64,000 nt of DNA from Mayamaea pseudoterrestris (Eukaryota; Bacillariophyta; Bacillariophyceae; Sellaphorales; Sellaphoraceae). The notes below the pieces were generated by a model, which had not been told where the DNA came from, made no database searches, and saw only the letters and a program-made list of their open reading frames with translations. Of this stretch, positions 1 to 10,094 are shown piece after piece (within the stretch, counting starts at the first letter, position 1; each line of letters begins with the position of its first letter). Location: positions 1 through 64,000 of the forward strand of contig BROI01000012.1 of NCBI GenBank assembly GCA_027923505.1. Direction: 5' to 3'. Made by a program: the position numbers and the translations under genes.

Positions 1-2440
1 TGACATTACATTCGTTTCGACTGACAAATTTGCTTATCCTCGGTCAAATTAAGCAATAGCGCAAGGTTCGAAAGCTCACCCGCCGACGGCCGTTTCAAGA
101 CGAGCAATGGCGATGTTTTCAAATGGCTTGGTGATGAATTCAATGTCCGAATCGAGCGTTTCTGCTTCCCGTAGGCGCAATCCCTTTGCGAAATGGCTGC
201 AATTTACGGAAAAGCTTGGGATGGCAGACGTCGCAAGCAATCTCCACCGTGATGTCGTGCATCTCTTGGCACGAAACAATTGCCCGCGGTAAAAAGTTCA
301 AGCAATCGAAGAACTGTTTCGTCACTCGTCACTATCATCGTCAATTGGAGGTTGCGAGCACGTTGTTTACTCGGAGCCACCTAATCGTTTACATTGGCTG
401 TCGCTTCATCCGTATTGGCCAATGCCCGAGTGACTTGCGCGCACGAGCGAGTACCGATAGAGCTCTGCCATTTCCGTACCTTCGTTCTCCTTGTTCAAAG
501 GTTAAAAGCCTCCATTCGAGTACTGTACAGTACTGCATTATAAACTGGATCGCATGAAGCGTAAAGTTTAACACCGTAGCGACTAGCGTCGAAATATGCA
601 CGAGAGGCCTTTCGTCAATTGTCAAGTAAATTCACTTTAAACTAGCATCAAGATCCAAGTCCTCTAGTCTTGGCGCAAAAAAGCGAAATTGTCATCCGCT
701 TGATGGAGACTGGAGACTGATGAACACTTGAACTTTCACCTTTCATCTTTGTTGCATCGTCATGAATCATGAAAATGGAATAACCTTACCAGTCCAGGCG
801 TCGGGTCGCATCGAACTTCACACTGTATGATCCAGGAATGGAGAATGAGGACTACTTGTAGTCTTGATCCTTGTCGCCATCCGGCATGGCATGGCTCGCG
901 GTCGGCATGAAAGGAATCAGCAACTTGGCGGTCGTGCAAAATCTTTCTCTTGTTCAAGAGTACTCTCAGAGAACCTTAAAAGTATCAAAGATATTGGCAC
1001 TGTGGATCAAACAGTAGTACCAAAAACTTTGATTTTCAACGTACGCTTACTATGAGATAAATAGTAGTGCCAAAAACTGAAAATAGGCCCAACGAAAGCA
1101 AGCAATATGATTGGATAGATCGTACGTCAGTAATGTCCATATTGTGACTGCTGCCAACGCCTTTGGCGGCACGGCAAAAGTCGAGACGCCGAAAGCTTTT
1201 CCATTCATGCTGCTCAAGCTAGCGCATCGTTGTGTCAACGACAATGGGCGCTGCTGGCAAAGGACGGAAACATGATGAACGGCCTGGCTCCACGACAAGC
1301 GTTGTTTTATAGCAGCACTAGCAATAGCAATCGCTACAGCATTAGGTGGTGGAAACTGCTGCCGCAAAGCACAATTCACTCCAGTACAGTATACTTTGTC
1401 ACGGAGAACCCGGCGGAATGTAGAGGCGACGAGGCGACAGTCAAAGTATTTTAGACTGCATTAGTGATTGCTGCAATCGAGTCGTTATGGATTTGGTCGC
1501 GGAGGAAGCAGCTGCATTCTGTAATGTCACAGACTATTGCTCGATACTCGATATCAATGATAAATTGGAACAACTGCAATCAGTTTTTGAAACATTCTAA
1601 ATCTCGGGTTAATATTCTACCAAATGGAATACCTTTCTTGCTGCGACGGAGTCACACGACAGCAGGTCGCCCTTCAGTTTTCAGACGGAACTTGGAAATT
1701 AACTTGCAGCAGTTGCGCTAGCTCTTTTCCGCCATTAATGCTACTGCACAAGATGAAGGGTCTCTCGCAGCGTTGACCTTTTTTATAGCGAACAACTTGG
1801 CTTGCGATTATTCGCGTTTCTGCCGACTTTGAGCACTGCGTCAGCCATTGAACGTGCAGTCAACGTTCTTGCGAGACAATGTCATGGAGTTGCCCAGTAT
1901 GGAAGAGTAGATTTCGGACAAGCTTCGTATCCATCGGAACAAAAGGAGGGGCTGCAACAAGCAAAGCTAGCGTCGCGAGGGTGGCCGCGCAATTGATTCT
2001 TATGACGGTACAAGATGGAGGAAGTGACTATCATGACACTCCGAAGCACTTGGCGCACGACGACGGTTTCCTACCTTTGTTATCGATAGCAAGCTCCCAT
2101 AGAATAGACGCAGGAGAGCTGTTTCTATTTCTTAGCGGTTATCCTATTCGAACCACACGACCCTTTGCCTCTTTCAAGGACAATATCATCGTGCCTATCG
2201 ATAATGGGTGGTTCAAAGAGCTGACCACCATTCTCTTGCCACGACAATGGAATATGCATGCACACAAAGTGCGACTGTTGCTGGATAATCGAAATGTTCT
2301 ATTTGGAATCTTTTTTCCGGTGCACCGAACTCTGCATCCACGGACAGGGCATTGACTGAGAATCAAGGACAGTATGCCATGCGCATTAAGCTCAAGCATT
2401 CGGTGCGGCGCTGAAACGGAAACATGTGTTGCCCTTTTGG
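1..2440. other. No supportable gene
   Basis: Both strands hold only short open frames (the longest is 158 residues, 1879-2355 +) that overlap each other, match no family I know, and are not linked by obvious splice sites. A pair of 16-base near-copies (agtagtaccaaaaact and agtagtgccaaaaact) lies near 1012-1078. The stretch may be intergenic, decayed, or a gene with too many introns to read by eye. Confidence 0.5.
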
Positions 2441-2576
2441 GCGCACATATTAGGTTCACTTCACCAATACAAAAAGGCGGCTTTTAACTCGGCTACCAAT
2501 ATCCGTTGCGCACATATTAGGTTCACTTCACCAATACAAAAAGGCGGCTTTTAACTCGGCTACCAATATCCGTTGC
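2441..2576. repeat. 67-bp tandem duplication, two copies
   Basis: A 67-base unit beginning gcgcacatattaggttcact occurs at 2441-2507 and again, apparently unchanged, at 2508-2574, followed by two further matching bases. No other copy was seen in the window. The identity of the copies suggests a recent slippage or unequal-exchange event. It lies outside any recognised gene. Confidence 0.9.
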
Positions 2577-4323
2577 AAAAGCTACTCGCGTCGAACGAAC
2601 AATGTGTGGCCGTCAATGGCGTTTAGTAGTTGCGACCAGCTGTGTTCCGGAATTTGGGAATAGGCAAATACTTGATTACAATGCTGCCTCGGATGGTCGT
2701 CATCGCACAACATGACCATGGTTCTTATGCGGTCTGGCGTGTGCAACGTGCGAATCTATTGCTTTCGAGTTGGAGGCTAGCGGAGTTATGGACGCATTGC
2801 GCCAGCGATACTTTTCTCGCCATGGCGGCATGCTTGATGATTATATCATTTATTTAACCAAAACATAGTGGGTGACAAATAGATTGTTTCTGCATCCCTA
2901 TCTACCGGTACACATAAACGTAGCAACACTAATTTAATATGGACGCCGCTGCTGACAAAGGGACATTATGTAAATGACTCCAAGCGTAAAGACATTGATA
3001 AAAAAAAATACTGCGACCGCTGTAGTCGGGGACTGAACAGCTCCTTGCCCAAGGTACGCCGATACTAACGCCTCGGAGCCTCTGAAGCTTTTTGCAACCG
3101 TAAAACTCTACCACGATTTAAAGTCGACAGCGTCGTTCGGCGGCGTTAACGTTATGCGATTTACCACTCCTCGCCGAAATGAGTTTGTGATGCCCTGTCA
3201 TGGGTTAGAACCCTTCGTGTTATGTCGAATATGGTGCTTCTAAAAAATACACTTGTCAAAAGCAGCTTGCTGACGCTTCCCTCTGCAAAGCGCAGCAGTC
3301 GACAACGATCAAATCGACCGGAAGAGCATAACAGCCATCCATCACCAGCGACGATATATATCAATAATGGTTCCAAAAGTTGATCGTACGCTGTTTGTAG
3401 ATCCATGTGCTGTCACTGGTTGCAAGCGTTGCGAAAGCTTCCCAAACAGAAGCAAAGTCGCGTTAGCAAGACCCCAACGTTCATGCCCAATTCTCGTCTC
3501 AAAAGCCCGCAGATTTGCAATACACCGGAAACAGTGGGTGCCATTTATAGCCATGCCTGTAGCATCATCCAATCTCATTGCTGCGTCAAGGCAGCTCGTT
3601 CTTGATAAATTCGCCAACGCTTTGTCGTTACGAGTATCGACCCACTGGCCGTCCGCCAACATATCCGTCGAGAAGAATTATTGTTGATTGTTACCAAATC
3701 AGTATAGTAACTAACAGTTGTGTGACTGATTGTTTCAAGGCATCGTCGTCGCAAACCCCATTCGGCTTTCCGGCTTCGACGACTCTGTACAAGCACAACC
3801 AATAGTCGGACGTCTGATCAAACTTCTAACAGTTTTGAAATTGATAAAGATTCCGTCGAAGTGGCCTTGTTTTGATATGTATGAGTTCTTGCGTCGAAGG
3901 TTCCTCATTGGTTGACAGTAAACCATCCTATTTCATGCATTCCTGCTCCGCTTCGTTTCTTGGCGAATCGTTCCAGCTCTTGCGACTGGCACTTGCTCCA
4001 AAGGGCGAAGGGACTCAATATGCTAGAAAGGAATCCTCATGCAATAAAATCATGTCAAGCAAGAGAAGAAACTCATTTTCTGATCAATTCGCCAGATTTG
4101 AGCAAGCTTTGACGCATTCAATTGCTGACAGCACACGAAGAACGAACGACGACTCTTTGCGAACAGTGCGACAGTAGCCAATTGAAACATGGTTTGCTGT
4201 ATATTCTTGACGACAGCTTTCGCCAATTGATGAACTCCTCACTATCGAATGGTATCGTTGGCCGGCAGGCAAGAGATCCTCCACCAGAGAGCTTGTTGTA
4301 CGGCTTGCCCTGATGGCACTTTG
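2577..4323. other. No supportable gene
   Basis: Several overlapping frames of 60-110 residues lie on both strands (for example 3342-3662 minus and 3367-3687 plus), none resembling a known family. The two strands look equally open around 3.35-3.7 kb, as expected of chance frames. No repeats or RNA genes were recognised. Confidence 0.45.
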
Positions 4324-4702
4324 TGACGGAGTTTTCACTGGCACTCGTTTCGTACTATTGCCTTAATGACGTAATTGACACTGGCACTCGTTTCGTAATA
4401 TTGCCTTTATGACGTAATTGACACTGGCACTCGTTTCGTACTATTGCTCTATGACGTAGTTTTCACTGGCACTTGTTTCATACTATTGCCTTATGACGTA
4501 GTTTTCACTGGCACTCGTTTCACAGTATGGGCTTGTGACGTAGTTTTCACTGGCACTCGTTTCGTACTATTGCCTGGTGACGTAGTTTTCACTGGCACTC
4601 TTTTTACAAAATTGCCCTGTGACGTAGTTTTCACTGGCCCTCTTTGCGTACTATTGCCTCGTGACGTAGTTTTCACTGGCACTCGTTTCGTACTATTGCC
4701 TA
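4324..4702 (+). repeat. 42-bp minisatellite, nine units, TGACGT in eight
   Basis: Nine head-to-tail units follow the pattern TGACGTAGTTTTCACTGGCA plus CTCGTTTCGTACTATTGCC. Units begin at 4324, 4367, 4410, 4452, 4494, 4536, 4578, 4620 and 4662, so spacing is 43 bp twice and then exactly 42 bp. Eight units carry TGACGT and the first carries TGACGG. TGACGT is the core bound by CREB/ATF-type bZIP proteins and is the reported CO2/cAMP-response core in a diatom carbonic anhydrase promoter. 42 bp is four helical turns, so all cores would face the same side of the helix. The unit length divides by three, so a repetitive frame stays open (4444-4866), but nothing suggests that it is a protein. No recognised gene lies within 1.7 kb. 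Confidence 0.9.
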
Positions 4703-6430
4703 TCGAACGTGATGCGTCCATCACGATCAAACCACCATTATTTTTAAACTCACGACTTTGCTGCATCATTGCATGCTTAAGCTATTACGAGTGTCGTCTT
4801 TCGTTCAGGACAAAACAAAAACAATACAAAAGGCGGAAATACGCGAGTGACTTGTGTCATTTCTGACGGCAACCGACACTGCTTCCAGCCTCGTCGGGTG
4901 CCCGCAGTCGATGAGATGCTCAAATGTTCACGTCGCACCAGATATGGGTCGATATTGAACCTCTGTAGCATTTCAAATTGACAGTGAGCAATGGGCGACG
5001 CATCACAAGATGCACTGTACGCCTCAGCATCTCGCCTTGCAGTTTGCAGTCGGAATGATGGGTGGCAGGTGGCAGCGATGGCAAGTGGCGATTGTGAGGC
5101 ACACAAAGCGCTTTCAAAACATTCGCCTTCATGAGCGTTTCAGTCAGCAACGCTCAGTCAGCAGCCAAGCTTTTGTTACTGAGCTTGTTGCTGCGATTGT
5201 TCATGGGTTCAAGGTCGTCGTCGCTCGACGTTCGTCGTTATCAAGACCAAAACCATCCTTCGAAAACAAGCGCACATGCAACTGAAATGTATGCTACTCA
5301 GCACTCAATCCTTCGCCACTGTTACTCATCAAGATGCTCATTTTTTTACTATTGGATTTGAATTCGTTAAAGACAAAAGGAGCCAGTGCGGGAAATGATC
5401 ATACGGCGAGATAACATCATGGTTGGCTATCCGCTGTCACGTTCACCTTTCGACGCAGTACCTTTTCTAATTTCTTCGCTGCAGTTTCTATTTGGAGCTT
5501 TGATTATGCAAAGTAGCCGCTTTGGTTTATGCTATCAGTCAAACCTCTTTGGAAGCAACGCAAGTAGTCGATGAGTGCGTGCCTACCGCTGTGCAAGTTT
5601 CTTTGCCGCCACAGCAAAACGATCACGCGACCACCAATGTCTCCATGCAAGTAACATTACCACGCCATAGTGCCTACGAAGACGCACAAGTTCACGACGG
5701 TGAGCTCTTGTCGGAGGGCGGCTTTGCGGTTTGACTCAAGACGCATAAACTTCACTGGGCGCTAGCATGGCTCGGCATGTTCCGTGCAGCCAGGGATTGA
5801 ATGTTATCTTCTAATATCGTCTTTGCTACTTGATTTAAATGCTGTTTCGCTGCTGCCATCGCTTACTACGCAGCAGTAAAAGGGATCGTTGTGCTCAATC
5901 ACGTACAAGTCAATACAAAGCTGCCTGCTACGGCACCATCCACGTTCGGACTATTCGCAGGATCACAATTCGCTCCTCGAACAAGAAACGTGCGACTATC
6001 TAAAGCATACAGATATATTGTCAATGACTCAGCTTGACTGACAACAAAGTGTTGGACGGCGATCAGCAAACATAATGAGAGTAAAAATGCAAGTTAAACC
6101 TCGTGGTGTCGTGACTTGAGCAAATTTTGCACTACCGGAACTTTTCGGGACGAGTATCAAAAGGAATAACATCGTTTCTTGTCGTTCTGTAGTCCTCCTG
6201 CAATCGGCTGATCCGTGTCGACGACGCACCAGCGACCATTGCCGCGCTCTCGTTTGCAGCAATCAACAACAAGGCGATGAATAAAGCATGCGTTGCTATC
6301 CTGATGCTTCTCTGGCACGATTTTACATGCTATGACGCACGATTTACGAGAAGAAATGCTTATATTGATAAAGTACTGATGTGTAAACTTTTTGCCAAAG
6401 CTGCTTTGTTCGCATCCAGCCTGTCAAATC
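4703..6430. other. No supportable gene
   Basis: Frames here are at most 109 residues and overlap on both strands. The frame 5522-5734 (+) encodes an acidic, Pro/Gln/Val-rich stretch ending in a stop and could be a terminal exon, but I see no convincing partner exon. The right end is the 3' flank of the LSM14 gene. Confidence 0.4.
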
Positions 6431-7716
6431 CTATCCGCTGACTGCCGCAGTCGTTGGTTGTCGCTGCTGCTGTGAGCCTCCTCGCCCACGCCCGCGAACA
6501 TTCGCACTGCCTTGCGCATACTCTGTGCCTCGACCATACGAGGACTCTCGTCCGCCGCGCCCGCGTCCCCGACCGCCGGAGCGTCCTCGTCCGGAAGCAC
6601 CGCCTCGACCTTCCGTCGCTCCACCACGGCCAGCACCTTCACCTCGTCCGCCTCCACGCCTATTGTAATTGCTTTGGTTGCTGTTGTTGTATCGTCCACC
6701 GCGACCACGTCCGCGGCCCTGCTTGTTGGTATTCAATGCAACGGCGCCAAAAGTTTCCGTATTCAAGTGCCGCTCCTGAACATTGCGCAAGCGATGATCA
6801 ATTCCTCGCTCCTTGTCGAGCGCATCGCAACTGATACTATCAAAGAATCCATCATTCATATTTCCATCGCTAGACTTGGAGGGATTGTAACCAGTCGCTT
6901 GAGCCGGAGGCAATTCATCGCCCGCTTCCTCCTCATCGTCATCCTCATCGGAACCAAATTGCTTTTGATTGGCGGCAAAGTCAAAGTCCCCAACAGGATT
7001 CTCCCACTTTTTCTGAGGTCCCTTGACTCCGCGAGCTTGCGCTCCAAGTAGACTCGCTCCAGTTCCGACGAGTGCATCATTGGAGCGTTGATTGGGTTGC
7101 TTCGGTGGAGCAGTTGTAGTAGAGTTTCGTGAATCATTCTTGCTTCCTGCGGAAGGAGGAGCAGCCGGCTTGGATCTACTATTAATATCTGCTGGAACAG
7201 AGGCTGCTGCTGCAGTAGAAGCGGCTGGTTCCGTTGGTTTTGGAGGACTTGCTGGTGGAGGCGTAGGTGCAACTACCGCTGGAGCACTTGTCGTATCTTT
7301 CGTTGCGTCGCTAGTAGCCGCCTCTGCATTCTCATTCGCAGCAGCCGCAGACGCTTCATGGACATGCAAATCCTTAATGTCTTGTCCTCGAAAGAGTAAG
7401 AATGGGTGAATTGCATCGACTGATGGAGCAACAAAGGCGGGAGCTTCTCGTCCTTCCGTTCCATACGAAACGACATTTTGAAGGGCGACAGTCGCATTTT
7501 GCTCGTTAATGCTGTAGAGAATTCCTTCGTATCGAATATTCTTTTTCGAAACCAGACTTATGCGTTTGCCTTTGAAAATAATGTAGCAGAATTAAATGAG
7601 ACGGAAGAAGAGTTGAAACGAATAAAGGACGAGTCATTCACTACATGTCATTCGTTCAATCTCGGATCTTCTTGCTCATTCATGCATCACTCACCAATCA
7701 ATGGATTCGAAGACAT
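6431..7716 (-). CDS. LSM14: LSM14/Scd6/RAP55-family mRNP protein
   Basis: Two exons, 7716-7695 and 7569-6431, flank a 125-bp intron (donor gtgagt, acceptor ttcaaag) and give 386 residues. The ATG at 7716 starts MSSNPLIG, and splicing restores the LSm14 N-terminus MSSNPLIGKRISLVSKKNIR. The LSm14 domain spans about residues 1-80 and ends RGQDIKDLHVHE. A Pro/Ala/Ser-rich linker follows, then the FDF region (NPVGDFDFAANQKQF), FFD-like (GFFDSISCD) and TFG-like (LNTETFGAVAL) motifs, and a long RGG/GRG tail. This is the classic domain order of Scd6/Trailer hitch/LSM14, which binds the decapping factors and RNA helicase of P-bodies and represses translation. The gene is divergent from the glycosylase fusion. 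The only uncertainty is the exact splice site, which fits the family alignment well. Confidence 0.92.
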
Positions 7717-7984
7717 GATGGTATTGATGCTATGAAGCTATTGAAAATATTACTGTATGACTGAGAGGCAAACTGCTGGGGAGGTTTTGCAAGATGACTT
7801 CCACGGTGCGGCAGCTTTTCCCATGGTGGCAAGATGCGCATGATGCCAGCTGGCGAGAAAGTGGCGCGAAAATACTGTCGTACCGGTATAAGGTTCTTTA
7901 CCAGTGCGATGCCATCACTGCCATGCCATTAGCGTTCCGCATCACAATCACACCTTCCCTTGGTTTTCTTCAGCTTGAGCAGCC
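7717..7984. promoter_or_regulatory. Shared promoter region, LSM14 and FPG-UNG
   Basis: A 268-bp gap separates the divergent start codons of LSM14 (minus) and the glycosylase fusion (plus). If the fusion starts at its internal ATG (8171), the gap is 454 bp. Both promoters must lie here. I see no strong TATA box or known motif. Confidence 0.4.
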
Positions 7985-9943
7985 ATGATAGTATTTACAA
8001 GACGGCGAAACAACTGCAAACGTATTCTACTCTTATCGTATCTGCTTTCAAAAGCAGCCATGGTCATGACGCTAACTTCCAAAGCCTCAAAATTTGCTTC
8101 TTCTACCTCCATCGTTGGACGAACATCATCGCATCGCCGCTCATTTTTTCAAAGGACGCCGATGACCATGATGCCTGAAGGCCCCGAGGTTCGCACAGTT
8201 GTCAAGCAGCTGCAAGGAGCCGTGGGTCGAAGGCTTGCTGGCGTGGAATTTCTATCAGGTCGATACTCGCTTCAGAATCCACCGTCCGGATACGAAGATT
8301 TCCAATTGACAATGCAGCAATCCGAAAGCACTACTACCGGTGGCAAGATGATTGACGTTATACAACAATGGAACTGCAAGGGAAAATTCATTTACATTGT
8401 TTTAGATGATGGCGTTTCTACCGATGCTCCAAACCAGACTGTTGATTCACAAGACTATCAGCGATCCATTTGGATCACCCTTGGCATGACGGGTCGCTTC
8501 GTCAATGAGCAGACGCACCTGCAGCAGCTACATGATCAGCGCAGCAATGGTAGTAGTAATCACGCTCGATGGGCTCTCAATCTTGTCTCGCGTGACACTT
8601 GCGAAACCAAGAGAGTATATTACTATGACCAGCGAGGCTTTGGAACGCTCAAGTTTTGCTTATCGAAACAACAGCTCGACGCCAAGCTGCAATCGCTGGG
8701 GCCCGATGTTTTGCAATCTGCAGTCTTTACACTCTCCGAATTTCGTCATGTCTTGTCGAATACGTCGCCAAGCATGAACATTTGCAAGTTTCTCATGAAT
8801 CAGTCCAAAATTGCCGGGGTTGGCAATTACATCTTGGCCGAATCGTTGTATCGAGCCAAGATTGATCCATTTGCTACTGTCGGAGAAATTTTGACAGAAA
8901 AGGTCGACAATCAGCCGGAACCACGATCGCAACGACTGTTTGAAGCAATTCAGTCCGTCGCTCAAGAGTCGTATGACTCGCAGCGGCAGCAGCAGCAACG
9001 CGACACGAACGACTACAAGACGTTTGAAATGTACTGCTACGGACGAACAACCTGCAACAAGGGCAATTTGGTCTATCGAATGACCAATGGGCCACACGGA
9101 AAAACTATTTGGTACACGGAGGAGCAATTGTTTATGCCGCTAAAGGATCGTATGGTGCAACATGTTCCTGATAGTGATGACGACGAGATGATTTTAGACG
9201 AAATAGAACAACAGCAGAGGGCTGGTCGCGAAGTTAACTCGGCTGTGGATGAACTGCTTAAAGGCCTTGTAGAGCCAAGCTGGAAAGCCAGTCTTGTTGA
9301 TGTTACTGGTTCGCCGCTATTTGCAAAACTAGCGACATTTCTGCAGGAGGAACGACTTGCGGGCGCCACCGTATATCCGCCACATGAAGAAATCTTTACA
9401 GCACTAAATCTCTGCCCGTTGAGCCAGGTGAGGGTTGTTATTATTGGCCAAGATCCATATCACGGACCTGGACAAGGGCATGGCCTTGCCTTTTCGGTCA
9501 AGCGAAACGTCCGGCCACTACCTCCGTCGCTGAAGAACATTATTCGCGAGGCCGTGGAGGACGTCGGCATTGACGAACCAAAGCATGGCAACTTGGAGCA
9601 CTGGGCCCGGCAAGGTGTGCTGCTTCTCAATACAGTGTTGACGGTGCGTCGTGGACAAGCTAATAGTCACGCCAAAAAAGGATGGGAGGAATTTACGGAC
9701 GCTTGCATCCGAAAAGTTAATGAGCAGCATACTGGCGTTGTCTTTTTGCTGTGGGGCAATCCGGCAGCAAAGAAAGCCAGCTTTGTTGACCCCAACCGGC
9801 ATGATGTCATAAAGACGAGCCATCCAAGTCCATTGGGAGCAAGCAAAACGGATTCACCTTTTCTCGGTTCGCGGTGTTTTAGTCGAGCAAACTTGGCCCT
9901 GGAGGAGCAAGGCAAAACACCAATCGACTGGACCATACAGTAA
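7985..9943 (+). CDS. FPG-UNG: Fused Fpg/Nei-family and family-1 uracil-DNA glycosylase
   Basis: A single 652-residue frame without introns. Residues 63-390 are an Fpg/Nei glycosylase: MPEGPEV with catalytic Pro64 and Glu65, the CKGKF lysine region (131-135), the H2TH segment (about 271-295, KIAGVGNYILAESLYRAKIDP-like), and a C-terminal hairpin (about 350-382) without the four zinc cysteines, as in the zincless plant/fungal type. An acidic, Gln-rich linker (about 395-428) leads to a complete family-1 UNG (430-652) with GQDPYH at 488-493 (catalytic Asp490), LLLNTVLTVR (546-555) and HPSPL (613-617). Fpg removes oxidised purines and UNG removes uracil; both feed base-excision repair. The first 62 residues are rich in Arg and Ser and could be an organelle presequence. 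Because Fpg chemistry needs Pro as the free N-terminus, the active form should start at the ATG at 8171 or be cleaved precisely there. Confidence 0.95.
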   Translation: MIVFTRRRNNCKRILLLSYLLSKAAMVMTLTSKASKFASSTSIVGRTSSHRRSFFQRTPMTMMPEGPEVRTVVKQLQGAVGRRLAGVEFLSGRYSLQNPPSGYEDFQLTMQQSESTTTGGKMIDVIQQWNCKGKFIYIVLDDGVSTDAPNQTVDSQDYQRSIWITLGMTGRFVNEQTHLQQLHDQRSNGSSNHARWALNLVSRDTCETKRVYYYDQRGFGTLKFCLSKQQLDAKLQSLGPDVLQSAVFTLSEFRHVLSNTSPSMNICKFLMNQSKIAGVGNYILAESLYRAKIDPFATVGEILTEKVDNQPEPRSQRLFEAIQSVAQESYDSQRQQQQRDTNDYKTFEMYCYGRTTCNKGNLVYRMTNGPHGKTIWYTEEQLFMPLKDRMVQHVPDSDDDEMILDEIEQQQRAGREVNSAVDELLKGLVEPSWKASLVDVTGSPLFAKLATFLQEERLAGATVYPPHEEIFTALNLCPLSQVRVVIIGQDPYHGPGQGHGLAFSVKRNVRPLPPSLKNIIREAVEDVGIDEPKHGNLEHWARQGVLLLNTVLTVRRGQANSHAKKGWEEFTDACIRKVNEQHTGVVFLLWGNPAAKKASFVDPNRHDVIKTSHPSPLGASKTDSPFLGSRCFSRANLALEEQGKTPIDWTIQ

Positions 9944-9968
9944 AACGCACATGCGAATTATGGAATAG

Positions 9969-9974
9969 AATAAA
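9969..9974 (+). terminator. Possible poly(A) signal AATAAA
   Basis: AATAAA lies 26 bp after the stop codon of the glycosylase fusion. It is the canonical eukaryotic signal, but diatom genes often lack it, so use here is only likely. Confidence 0.35.
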
Positions 9975-10094
9975 AAACCAATCATAATGTTACAATTTAA
10001 AGGGGGATGCTCTATATAGCAGGAATGTCAGTGTTCAACTGCATCGTGTGAGGTGTTTGGGTTTGGAAACAGGAAGTGGCAGGATACAGCGTAT

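Noticed and set aside
61-110. tRNA-like B-box (ggttcgaaa) near 66
   Set aside because: No A-box or cloverleaf arms could be placed around it.
4444-4866. 140-residue frame with 14-residue repeats (DVVFTGTRFVLLP)
   Set aside because: It is open only because the 42-bp minisatellite is a multiple of three. The opposite strand is also open, and no non-repeat domain follows.
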